NCBI GenBank assembly: GCA_028622995.1
Contig: JAJQJQ010000011.1
Coordinates: 2,418,001 to 2,482,000 of the forward strand
Source of the DNA: Panagrolaimus kolymaensis
Lineage: Eukaryota > Nematoda > Chromadorea > Rhabditida > Panagrolaimidae
Length of the DNA: 64,000 nt
Reading direction: 5' to 3'
In this document: positions 9,467 through 20,519 of the stretch, piece after piece
Position numbering within the stretch: the stretch's first letter is position 1
Layout of the letters: the number at the start of each line of letters is the position of its first letter
Notes under the pieces: generated by a model
The model's database searches: none
Seen by the model: the letters and a program-made list of their open reading frames with translations, nothing else
What the model was told of the DNA's origin: nothing
Made by a program: the position numbers and the translations under genes

Positions 9467-12400
9467 ATGGAAAATATTACTACAAATATAATTGATTATG
9501 AAAATATTTATGAAGTGGTTAATTCCATAAATGATAATGAGCAACAACCTCAAGAACAATTTTCTTTTATGTTTGCAGTTGGAATGGCTCTCGGATATAT
9601 TTTATATGGCGTTGCTATCATTTTTGGAATACCTTGCAATATTTTTGTTTTATATCGAATGTATAAATTTGCTAAATATTGCAGAGAAGTTTTTAGGTAT
9701 GTTTTTACTTTTTGGGTAAAAGTAGCCTTTGCAAAATTTGACGATAAAGTCATGCTTTTTTTAATATTTTCGTTTGGCTGCAAAATTAATAGCCAACTTA
9801 CGGTAGTAACTAATAACTCCCACGTCATAATAAATATCCTCCACAATAAATACTTCCAAAAATAAAAATTTCTAAAGAATTTTTATGTTTTTTCTCTCAA
9901 AAAACATCGTTTCATGAATTCTTAATATCCCTTTCATTTCTTTTATTCCTACTTTTTTGTGTTAATTCAAGAAGTTTTATTATACCCTCCGCTTTAAAAG
10001 CCAACGTAAACAAACTCTGCAAATTTAGGTAGATTATTTTTGGAGAAAAATAAAATCACTGAGTTCATCTACAATGTCGGCCCTCCAACTGAGGTCAAAA
10101 TCTTCGGATTTTTTCGGAATCTTTCGGATTGCATCCGCAGAAGGCATATAGCTATTTTTTAAAAGGCTATAGAAGGAAAAAGTTGTACAGGTCGATGCGT
10201 AATTATTTACTCTACTAATTGTACTCAAAAATATTTTATAAAAATCTAAAAAAATAGAGGAAGTTATTAATCATAAATCAATTAATAATTCTCATTTTCC
10301 CAAAAGAGAAGTCGCATGTTGCAAAATATAAACTTGAGATTTTTTAATTTAGAATTAATAAATTCCTCTATTTTTTAAAATTTTTATAAAACTTTATTTG
10401 AGTACAATTTGTAGAGTAAATAATTACGCATCGACCTGTACAACTTTTTCCTTCTATAGCCTTTTAAAAAATAGCTATATGCCTTCTGCGGATGCAATCC
10501 GAAAGATTCCGAAAAAATCCGAAGATTTTGACCTCAGTTGGAGGGCCGACATTGTACGTGCTTATAAAATATAATTACTACGACTAGAATTATTTAAAAA
10601 GTCATAAAACAAAAAACAAAACAAAAAATTGTTTTAAACCCAAACTTTGGACATGCGGCATAAAAATTGACGTCAAAAAGAAACTTGGGCAAAGTTCCAT
10701 GCGACAAAAATATGCATTTCCGGGTTTTCTTTTATTTCATTTTTATTATGAGATAATATTTAATTCGAAGCATGAGAAAAATGGTTTAATTAATAATAGA
10801 AAAGTTTCCATAGATATTTAGTTTCCTTAAAGGACGACTACACTTTCTGTTTTTTTCAAATTGTTTCAAACGAACCGCGGTTCTGTCCCCAAGTGGTAAA
10901 ATGCTTTGAACATCGAAAAACCGTAATGCTACAGTAATTTGGAAGTGAGAAATTACGGTAGCATTACGGTTTTTCGACGTTCAAAGCATTTTACCACTTG
11001 GGGACAGAACCGCGGTTCGTTTGAAACAATTTGAAAAAAACAGAAAGTGTAGTCGTCCTTTAATGATGAAAACTAGGCATGGCACAAGGCCCTGAAAAGG
11101 CCCCAAAAAGGCCCCGTGGCATTCATTCTACAAAACGCCAATCGTCATGGCATAGGTAAATTTAAATAATTTTTTTTCAGGAAGATACCTATTAAGGTAT
11201 ATAATCAATAGCTATCTTCCTGAAAAAAAATTATTTAAATTTACCTATGCCATGACGATTGGCGTTTTGTAGAATGAATGCCACGGGGCCTTTTTGGGGC
11301 CTTTTCAGGGCCTTGTGCCATGCCTAATGAAAACTTACTTAGAAATTTACGCACATGGATTTGTAAATTTTTAAAAAGCTTTTTACACCCAAAAGAAATT
11401 CAGGAGCGAATTAAATAAAGATTTTATGGATTTTAAATTAAATTTTTTTATTTCTTTATTTCTTTTAAGGGGAAAAAAATAAATTTAACAAATTTGATTA
11501 ACACTTCTTGGAGGAAAAAACATTTGTGGCTCATGTTTTTTTGTTGTTCTTGGATTTTCATTAATGGCTTCGTTTTCACTTTAACATACTTATAGGGACT
11601 TGCTTGGGCATTGACAAAAAAGGGTTTACTTTAACTCTATTTTGCAAGCAAGATTTTTTTTCTATTTATAAGTTTTTTTTCTGACATCAGATGTGTGTTA
11701 TTTGAGGAAAAAAAACTTGCCAGTGTAATAATGACTCTACTACAATGGTTCCAGAAAATGGATATTCAACAACTTTCATTTCATAAAAATGAGTCGAGTC
11801 TTCTTTCTTTGGAAATAATTAAGCAAAAATAAACTAAAAGCACTTATTTTATTTGCTTTAGGGGAATCGTAAGAAACGAGAGATAGAAAAATGAAAATAA
11901 AATTGCCCTTTAGCGAGAATTAATTTTGTTATGAACTTTATTAAAACCAAAATTACGCTACAATATTTTAAACTTAATTTTAACAAAATCATTTCAGTAA
12001 TGGAACGGGTGTTTGTTTATTTGCTATGGCCATTTCCGATATTGTATCCCTTGTTTCCATTTGCGTTCATTATGTTTTATCATTTGGAATTATTGAAATT
12101 AATGCCACTCTTCATAGTCATATATGCAAATGGATAATTTTTGCTACACATGTTTCAACTTCAGTTAGTATTTGGAGCTGGCTTTTAATGTCCACTCTTC
12201 GCTATTTATCCGTTTATTATCCTCTCGTTTATATAAGTTTATGGCGACTTCCTCTTCGAGTTTTATCCGTGACTTTTGGTGGAGCATTTATTACAAATTT
12301 TTGGCTTCTCTCTGTTGTAACTTATGTACCAACAGATGTTTCACCAACTGGAGAAGTGATTCATGCTGGTGGTTGTGTTCAAATGCCATTGATAGCTGAA

Positions 12401-13024
12401 TTACCTGACATAAACCGAATATTTTTATTTATTGAAATTTTTTGGTCATTTATAACTCCAACAGCAACAATCATTTTTGTTGATTCATCCGTTTACCTTT
12501 GTCGATATTCATTGATTCGACGAACACGCCAACTTGAACATGATTTAAGAAAAAATAATTGTCCAATAATAAAGAAAAATCGTCGAACTCTTTGGAAATG
12601 GCTTATTATAGCTTTGATTGATGTGGGTCTCAATACTCCTGAAAATATTAATCGCTTAACTGTGATTCTTGGACTTGTTAGTGATACTGAAAATTCTTCT
12701 GAATCTTATCTTCTTATTCGAGTATTTTCTCAACTTTTATATTATCTTCAATTTAGTTTTAATGGAGTTTATTTGGCTTTATTTATTTATGATAAATCAA
12801 CGACGATTTCATCAAATAATCAAAGTGGAAAAAAGAAAAAGAGAAACTCTGGAAAAGAGGTATCACCAGTTGGTGGGAGGACTCCTGAACCATTAAAACT
12901 AAGAACATCATTAGCTTCTCCAACTGAAGAAGATCATATTCAAAAAATACCTTATTACCATTTAGTTCATAAAGTTGGAGCAATAAAAAATCCAACAAAT
13001 ATTATGGAATATGAAAGAGTGTAA
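9467..13024 (+). CDS. Rhodopsin-like (class A) seven-TM receptor, two exons
   Basis: Exon 1 is 9467-9696 and exon 2 is 11998-13024. The phase-2 junction rebuilds an AGT serine codon and reads CREVF-S-NGTGVCLFAM across the splice, giving 418 aa. The N-terminus has a sequon (ENIT) and an acidic extracellular segment. TM1 holds GIPCNIFVLYRMYKFAK. TM2 follows the junction. TM3 ends in LRYLSVYYPL at the position of the DRY motif. A cytoplasmic loop with RRTRQLEHDL and a basic, Ser-rich C-tail are also visible. It is probably a plasma-membrane GPCR for a peptide or small ligand; I cannot name the ligand. The 2301-bp intron is exceptional here and carries three hairpin elements (see the repeats). 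An AATAAA at about 13080 is a likely poly(A) signal. Confidence 0.75.
10070..10556. repeat. Long inverted-repeat (MITE-like) element, 200-bp arms
   Basis: The arms 10071-10270 and 10356-10555 are near-perfect reverse complements around an 85-bp loop. The outer ends read TA-CAATGTCGGCCCTCC and its complement, so the element is bounded by TA on both sides, as expected for Tc1/mariner-type insertion (inference). It lies inside the GPCR intron. Any ORF within an arm is mirrored in the other arm and is not a gene. Confidence 0.9.
10827..11063. repeat. TTAA-bounded hairpin element, about 106-bp arms
   Basis: The left arm (10827 to about 10932) and right arm (about 10957-11063) are almost perfect reverse complements with a roughly 25-bp loop. 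The ends are TTAA-AGGACGAC and GTCGTCCT-TTAA. The TTAA at each end resembles a piggyBac-type duplication (inference). It is the second element in the GPCR intron and shares end sequence with 43736-43870. Confidence 0.9.
11074..11326. repeat. GGCC-rich hairpin element, about 112-bp arms
   Basis: The arms run from TAGGCATGGCACAAGG to its complement at 11311-11326, around a loop of about 25 bp near 11190-11213. Each arm has spaced AAGGCCC/AAGGCCCC blocks and an internal TTTTTTTCAGGAAGATA. Both ends are bounded by TA. It lies 10 bp from the previous hairpin and is the third in the intron. Confidence 0.9.
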
Positions 13025-13859
13025 ATGAAAATTAGTCGCAAAATATAAAATTATTGTTTATTTGTTGTTTTTTTTAAAGAAATAAAGATTTTTACTAAAA
13101 ACATAGCGAATGAAAATACCAATTGATATTCATAGAAATATTAATAAAAAGCTTTAGATGATTAAAAAAAATAAATCAGTAGGAATTAATTGTGTTCAAA
13201 AAAGTAATGCAAAGTTTTGGAAGTTTTTGTTAGTATCATCGCTCCCTGATATGGTTCTTAAAATGCTCCTTACACCCGACCTATGAAATATTTGTTTACG
13301 AGAAACAACAATAATCATGAACAATAACTTATAAACAACGACTGAAAGTGAATATGGAAAACGCAGCCTGTCTTGGTTTTCTTACAATCCTATCATTTGA
13401 TTCTGTATACAATTTTTGTTTTGTGGTTAAATTTTATTTATTTAGATCGCGATTTTTTTCTTAGCATACTGTACATACATACATAATATTCAAAAATCTT
13501 GTGATTAAAACTCGAATAAAGAAAAAGATCTGCTAATAAATATTTTTCTCTTGCTCAATTTAGAGCTCGAGCTTTGGATATCATTGAGAATGAGAATAGC
13601 ATTTTTTCTAAAAAAAACTATTCAAAAGTAAACAGCTGTATTAAATTTGCAATGCAAGATGCAACTAACTTCGCATCCCGAATTTTCTTTTAAATCAACA
13701 ATTACAACTCGGGGATGTTTACTTTTTATATATCCAATCTTTTTTCATTAATTCTCGTGACCAGTTTCCCTCTTCGATCTTATCACTTTTTCTTTGCCTT
13801 TATGAATAATCGTTTATTGATTTCAGTGTTAAATTCTGTTAATTCGGGTATTTTTAGCA
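13025..13859. other. Intergenic between GPCR and cullin
   Basis: I see no coding exon. It contains the GPCR 3' UTR at the left and the putative outron of the cullin gene at the right. Confidence 0.5.
13851..13857 (+). promoter_or_regulatory. Spliced-leader acceptor candidate before cul-2
   Basis: TTTTTAG is followed by CA and then the ATG at 13860. A splice acceptor two bases before a start codon, with no upstream coding exon, is the usual sign of nematode trans-splicing. Confidence 0.55.
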
Positions 13860-16588
13860 ATGGATTCAGATGGAAATATATCAGATGATAGTTTGCCCCA
13901 AATAGAATATAAAGGTGCTTGCAAAAATTTATTTCCACAACACGTAAAATTTGATGATGTTTGGGGAAGGCTTAAAGAAGTTGTGGATACTATTTTAGCT
14001 GGTGGAAAGCTAGAAGGAAGTTTACAACTAAAATGGAAGGATTCATTTATGTAAGAATTTTTCCTTATATTTTTAATTCAAAAGTTTGTTTCGTTTTTTT
14101 AGGGATGTTTACAGTCTTTGTAGTGCTTTACCCAAACCTCTTGCCCCTGAATTGTATGATAAAGTTGATGAACGTATTAGTAATCACGTAAATGAAGTTT
14201 ATCAAAAAATTTATGAGAAAAATGGAAAAGATTTTTTGGATTCCTTTTTGGAACAAAATCGAAATATATTAAATATTGCAAACTTATTCGATAAAATGTT
14301 TCGGTAAATTAATTAGGAAAGTTAAAGCCATTAGTAAAATAAAATTTTTAGACATCTTAATATTTATATTTGTAATCAAGCAAGGGAGCTTCAACTCGAT
14401 GAAATTTTATCTGAAATTTTAATTAAAGATGATCGAAAGCAACATAACATTGGACGCTTAGTTATGATTCGATGGAAGGATAAAGTTTTAATTCCATGTG
14501 GTGGTTATCTTTCGAAATTAGTTTTGGAACAATATGATAACTATCGCGATGGAAAAGATATTGAAAACGCTAACGCACTTAAAGCATGTGTTGATTATTA
14601 TGTTATAGTTGAAAGCAGCGAATTTTCGAATTTTGAAACAAGTTCATTTAGTGAAAAACCCGATGAGCTAAAGGTAAAATAATTCCGGTAAAAAAAGTAC
14701 GATTACAAAATTAATTTTAGCTTTACAAAGATACATTTGAAATACCCCTACAACAATCATGCCAAACATATTATCATGCTAAAGCAGCAGATTGGAGCCA
14801 ACTTACGGATAGTGTGGCATTTATTGAAAATGTTGCAAATTTAATGGAAAGTGAAAAGCATTTAGCTCAAGCTTTAATGCATGCTTCAACGGTTTCTGTT
14901 GTTGAACATTGGGCTGCCCAAACGTTAGTTGCTGATAAAGTTAAAACATTGAAATTATCTTTTAAATCTCATATGACGACTGAAAATTTCAATTGTACGT
15001 CTTTTTTTTTTAACGCAAGGCTAAATTTATCGAATATTTAATTTTTTTAGCCCAAGAGCTTCGAAAATGCTTCAATGTTTTAAAGCTCATCGATCAAGGC
15101 CTTATCGATCTTGTAAAAGATTTTGAAGATTACATTCTTGAACATACTACTAAAAAATTAGCTAAAGATGCCAATGATCCTAAGATATTTGTAAATGTTA
15201 TTGCTGAAGCTCATGAAAAGTTTGATGCCATTACGAGGGAAACATTCGACATGCATCGAGATTTTAGTGAAATTATGGATCGGGTGCGAAACCTCTCTTA
15301 TTTCAAATTTTAATCATTCTCTAATTTTTTAGGCTTTGAGAAAAATTGTTAACAGTGATAAAACTTCCAAACCTGGAGACAGAATGGCACGTTATTCTGA
15401 TGCAATACTTCGAAAATCGGCTGCGGTTGACAATGATAAAAAACCAGAAAATCTTGGAATTGCATTAAAATATTTGAATGATAAAGAGCAGTTTGAAAAG
15501 CCATATCAAATGCTATTAGCTAATAGACTTTTGGGTCGAATGTCCGCTGGTAATTTACAGGAGGAATCCATGATCGAAATGATGAAAACAATGTGTGGCA
15601 GTGATTTTGTTCAGAAATTTGTACAAATGCTTCATGATATGAATCAAAGTACTAAAGAAACTACAACCTTTTACAAAGGTGATTCAATAATAGAAAAGAA
15701 TTCTAAATTTGATATTGATTTCATTCTTTTAAGAACTGGAGCTTGGCCACTTCAAAGTTTGTTTAAGTTTTTAAAAGCCTCATAATAAAAATATGGTTTT
15801 TAGTTGGAATTGAAATGAATGGGCCCTTTGTTCCTGATGAAGTTTCAACAATAATTCAAAGCTTTGCATCCTTTTATACCAACGTTCATACAGGAAGAAA
15901 AATCACATGGGCTCCTTCCCTTTCTACTGGTAAAAAAAAATTATTGAAAAAACTCTTTAGCTAGTAAAATTCTTTTTTTAGTTGATGTTAAATTAACGTA
16001 TCTTGAAAAACCTTATACCGCGACGATGACTGCAATTCATTATGATATTGTATGCTGCTTTGAAAGGAAAGATTCATTATCTTTAGATGAAATTTGTGAA
16101 TTATCTCGTTTAACCGTTGAAGCATCTAAACGATATTTGAGAGCCTTATTTGATAATCAAATTTTACTCTTAGATGATAAGGCAAGATTTAAAAAAAAAC
16201 TTGCTTATTATTCTAAAATGCTTATCTCTATTTTTAGGATAATTTAAATCCAGAATCTATTATTAAGCTGAACCTAGGACTTTCTCGTCGTAATAGTCGT
16301 TTGCGGCTTGGTATTCCAATGACAAATAAACCAGTTAAACATGAGATTAGACCTGAAATTGCTGGATCCCAAAATACTCAAAAATATACGGTTGAAGCAT
16401 GCATCGTTCGAATAATGAAATCTAAACAAAAACTCAAACATCAACTTCTTGTTGTTGAAATAATTAATGCCATCAAAGATCGATTTACTCCATCCACAAC
16501 TTTAATCAAACAATGCATTGAATCATTAATTGAGCGGGTTTATCTTAAAAGAACTGAGGATATTGATGAATATGAATATTTAGCTTAA
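13860..16588 (+). CDS. cul-2: Cullin of the CUL2 type (CRL2 scaffold)
   Basis: Nine exons join in frame to 773 aa: 13860-14050, 14103-14303, 14352-14673, 14721-14994, 15051-15283, 15333-15756, 15804-15929, 15982-16181 and 16238-16588. The protein would be the elongin BC-dependent E3 ubiquitin ligase scaffold. The N-terminus (VKFDDVWGRLKEVVDTI, DVYSLCSALPKPLAPELYDK) and the cullin-homology segment (LLRTGAWPLQ, HTGRKITW) resemble CUL2 more than CUL1, 3, 4 or 5. The C-terminal neddylation segment ends IVRIMKSKQKLKH, with the acceptor lysine at about residue 718, then a winged helix and the terminal YEYLA. The last intron (16182-16237) is GC-AG, with donor AAG|GCAAGA fixed by reading frame. Family assignment is confident; the CUL2 subtype is from remembered similarity. 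Confidence 0.9.
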
Positions 16589-17074
16589 ATAATTATTTGT
16601 ACAATATTTGTATGTTTATAGCTTCATAGAGTATTGTTAAAAAAAATCCAAAATAAAAAAAATAATTTGCATCTTTCATTATTATTATATTTTTCTAAAC
16701 ACAATTACAACAGATATGTAAACTCTCTTGCTGCGGTGTTGTTTTTTCCTCGCGCATTTGATTGGAAAATAGTTTCATTGATAAAATTTACTTCAAGAAT
16801 TTTTTTTAGCAAGCAATGAAAACTAATACATAAATTTTTTTAAATGTTGGTTTCCGTTGTTTCTGCGTTAAACCGCTTCAATTTGTGGCAAACTTATTCT
16901 TGAAATCATTTCATTTTCACTCAAAAGCCGTCACGAGTAGTCTTTTAGTAACCTAATATAAAGTGAATTTATCTGTTAGTTCACCATTTCTGTCTGCCTT
17001 TTATGATTATTGTTAATACACTGGTTAAATTAAAAAATTCCACTCTATATAGTTAGTTTCAAATTTTTATTTAT
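16589..17074. other. Convergent intergenic region
   Basis: Lies between the 3' ends of cul-2 (+) and the 17075-18265 gene (-). No additional gene seen. Confidence 0.6.
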
Positions 17075-18265
17075 TTATTCAAATTTAGCATTGGAACCAG
17101 AAACAACACGCAAATAACAAAGTTTAAACAAATCAAATTTTCCTGAAGCTTTGACTTCTTCCATAACAGAAGTAAGCCAAATATTGCTACAATAAGCTTT
17201 TATAGTAAATAGAAGAATTTTAGCTCCAAAGAAACATGTTTCCATTTGCTGTAATATGTGTAAAGTTGATTCACATTTGTTAATTCCAACACAAGTTTGT
17301 GAATTGCATAAACCTTGAAAGAACCGATATGCTTGAAAACGATATTTTTCTTTAATGGAAATAAGTTGAGAAATACTTTGACGAATTCGTGGAATCAAAG
17401 CAATTGGAAATGGAGGATGAAGGGAATAATGGGAAAGTTCACTTTCTCGATGACAAAGTTCACTTTCTCGATCGGGATCTGCTTCAAAATTAAGGGATGG
17501 AAGATAAAAATCATCTGAGGCTATAGAATAAATTGAATCTTGGGTGGTATCAAAGAGATCAAGTTCAGTTGTGGAAAAGATTGGTGGAAATGAATGACAT
17601 TCATTATTTTCGCAATGATGAATTCGTTTGAAATTATTTGTTTCCATTAAACAAAGCAATGATTCTATGTGAGCTTTAATGGTTTGAAGTCTTTCAGGAA
17701 CATTTTCACATGCAATTTGAATCACTCGATATTCAGATTTTATTTGGTTTAAAGCTTTTTTAACTGCCATTGCGTTTGAAGGAATTCCACCATGATGCAT
17801 TTGATCAAAAATTAGAGCCAAAAGAAACAAATCATCTTGAATGTTTTTAACCAAATATCCATTTGTCTTTAACTTTTCTATTTCACGAACATATTTTTCT
17901 TCCACTTTGGTAAGCTTCAAGGATTTTTCGGTTTCAAATGTTGCGTTTAAACTCAATGAAATTGCTCGTTGTGAAGCATTTCGACGAAGTTTAGCTCGAT
18001 TTTTAGGGCACAAATAAATCAATTGTTTCACCTTCAAAAAATTTCCAAGTTCATCAAAATCATATTTTGAAAAGCCATCATTTTGAAGAAATGCTAATCC
18101 ACCGAGAGCTCGAATAAGAAAAATTTTATTGAATTCAGCTAAACTCTTTTGACGAAGTTTGTAACTGCTATAAAAAAATCATTGAAATTACGATAGAGAG
18201 AAAAAAAATCTAACTTACTTTTTATAATAATTATGTAGCTTCTTCTGTGAATATTTAAGAGACAT
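17075..18265 (-). CDS. Unrecognised 379-aa protein
   Basis: Two exons, 18265-18219 and 18167-17075, are joined across a 51-bp intron with canonical GTAAG...TATAG. The start MSLKYSQKKLHNYYKN is the first ATG. I do not recognise the family. The N-terminal 100 residues are basic and helical (QKSLAEFNKIFLIRALGGLAFL, then KNRAKLRRNASQ). A charged helical stretch (KVEEKYVREIEKLKTN) and helical segments with no signal peptide or clear TM span follow. The middle is Ser/Glu/Asp-rich (residues about 200-260, with the doubled unit RESELCHRESELSHYS). The C-terminal part contains several Cys (CNSQTCVGINKC). The reading frame is intact and codon use matches the neighbours, so I think it is a real gene. An intracellular helical protein is as far as I would go. 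Confidence 0.65.
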
Positions 18266-19230
18266 TATTGCAGATGATAAAACAGTTGTGGTTTTTAATA
18301 AAATAAAAGAATGAAATATTTTTAATATGGCGCAAATCAGCTTGTTTATGGCATCCCTTCAATCCTCAATCAAAGACACTTGAAACTTGAAAGTGTGAAA
18401 TTTCTTTGGCACAATTGAAAAATTGTGAAAACCAATAACTGAATTCATTTTTTATTAAATTTACACCTTTTTTTATTTCCATGATGATTAAAAACAATTC
18501 TAGAGCATCCACTTATGAACAATAAAGGGTAAAGATAGGTCGTAACTTTAGAGATTGCCGTAAGTTTTTATGCTTTTTTATACTTTAGAATTATCACTTT
18601 ACAAACGTTTTATAAGCAAATTATAATATTCGTGCTTTTTCCATGGTAAAAATACTCACTCAATTAAAATTTAATTACGCTAACCAATCAATTTTCTTAA
18701 AAGCAATGGCTCAAAAATACCTTACAATTAACAATCATCTGAATCATTTTCATGACAATCTCTGATAATCCATTCATCATTTGTTAGCTTTATATATATT
18801 TATTTTATCATTTTATATGCAAATAATTTCTTAACCTTTTATTTGCCGTAAGAAAGAATACTCCACTACTTTAAAAAGAATTGCTCATTCATCATTCCAA
18901 AAGCAATGTTCGTTTTATGGTTGTTTACACCTTTTGCCTCGATTGCAATGGTTATTATTCAAACCTTTTTTTGTGTTCATCTTTTTTCTTTTTTACAACC
19001 TTTGTCCATCATTGGGTTATCATTCCAGCCCACAATCTTTGTGTGTCTCGTCTTTAAAAAGGTGAAAGAAAAAATTGACTTTTGATTCTTTTTGTGCTGT
19101 TTTTTCGTTGTTGTCGCTTGCGACCTTTCTTTATTAGTTGAGAGAGAAGTGGAATTTTATTTATCATCTAGCGAAAAACATAAACCATAAATAATCAGAG
19201 ATGTAAAAAAATCAAAAGTTTAAAAAAGGC
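18266..19230. other. Intergenic
   Basis: Upstream region of the 17075-18265 gene and downstream region of the GST. A+T-rich, with no exon that I can support. Confidence 0.55.
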
Positions 19231-19966
19231 TTAAAATTTGGATTGTGCTCGTTTTGCAACATAGTCTTTAATCTTATCATTATTGTGAACGCGTTTTTGA
19301 TATTCAACCATTTGGGGGAAACGTTTACCAAAATCGGTATCAAAATTTTGTAAAGTAACAATTGATTCAGCAAGAAGGAAATCACCCCATGAAAGTCCGC
19401 TATCAGCTAAAAATCCTGAGTTGCTTTTTGAGATGATACCTTGAAGATATTTGAAGGTTCGATCAGAAGCTGGAAGGTATGTTTCTTTGTAGAGCTTATC
19501 CTTATCTCCTTCACCCATGCCAGCAGCAACGCGGAAATAATCACGAATTTCGGTCATGAAATCTTTGTAATATTCAACAGCGGATTCCATTTGAGCATTT
19601 TCCCAATCACATTTGGGGCGAAGATTGAATTTAGCTGCGAGATAACGGAAAATGGCTCCAGATTCAGGAAGTTGTTTTCCATCGACTTCAAGAATTGGAA
19701 GTTTTCCAGTTGGTGTGTCTGCAAAGATTGTCATGATAATTTAGGGTTAAATAGAAAAATCAAACTACAACTCACTGGGTTTAAGTTTGGGCCATTCATC
19801 ATTTCCAAATGCAACTCGCTTATCTTCAAATTCAACGCCGCCATAATGGAAGATCAATCTTGCGGTTTCTCCTAAGCCTCTCTATAAAAATAAAATATGT
19901 TTTAAAAAAGTTTATAAAATTTTAAGCACTAACCAAATCAAAGTAAGTTAATTTGTAATGAACCAT
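19231..19966 (-). CDS. Glutathione S-transferase, nematode sigma-like class
   Basis: Three exons (19966-19934, 19881-19776, 19718-19231) give 208 aa, the normal length for the family. It would conjugate glutathione to electrophiles or act as a cytosolic peroxidase or prostaglandin-type GST. The N-terminal thioredoxin-fold domain begins MVHYKLTYFDLRGLGETARL, with the catalytic Tyr at residue 4 or 8. The G-site strand KPNTPTGKLPILEVDGKQ and the SGAIFRYLA segment (binding the gamma-glutamyl group) follow. The all-helical C-terminal domain has GDFLLAESI and ends VAKRAQSKF. The second junction (phase 1) rebuilds an Asn codon using the acceptor TTTGCAG at 19725-19719. Several worm GSTs are similar, so I give no gene number. 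Confidence 0.9.
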
Positions 19967-20519
19967 GGTTGTGTGTGTTGTCAATCAAAAGTCTCACAAA
20001 TGCGAGCGAGGTTGTTTTGTACAAATAGAAAAAATGAAAAATGCACAAAATCAAAATAGTTGTGCTTTTTATTTATACTCCACAAAACAAGCATGCAAAA
20101 AGGCGGTCGCACACGTTGTTGCTGCTCTCTCCTTCCATTCCACTCTTCAGGTTCATTGCTGCTGCACAAACTATAAAAAAGTTATTTATTTATCATCAAA
20201 TAAATAATGCAACTTTTGCACGACCGAAAAATAAAATTTTTAAAAACATTAAAAATGACGAACATAATTTTCTTTAATTTGATTTATGCCAGCGAGCCAA
20301 TAATTAAAAACGAGTTCGTTGACTGACGACGACTCTTCATTTTGCCTCGATTGGGTTATTAATCTATCAAGACCATATTTTTTTTCTGGAGTTTATGTTG
20401 TATTTTAGTCCGATCCAAAATTGTATGAAAGAATAATTAAATACACATAAAAATTTATTTAAAACATAAACGAGAAACAACAAAAACAAAATTAAAACTT
20501 AAAACAATTTAACGAGAAA
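19967..20519. other. Intergenic (GST upstream region)
   Basis: Between the 3' end of the DRH helicase and the GST start, both on the minus strand. No gene seen. The 553-bp gap is too wide for a typical nematode operon. Confidence 0.5.

Noticed and set aside
10034..10228. Minus-strand 64-aa ORF
   Set aside because: It lies in one arm of the 10070-10556 hairpin and is mirrored in the other arm.
12026..13024. ATG at 12026 as the start of the GPCR
   Set aside because: Exon 1 at 9467-9696 supplies TM1, and the phase-2 junction gives a continuous NGTGVCLFAM.
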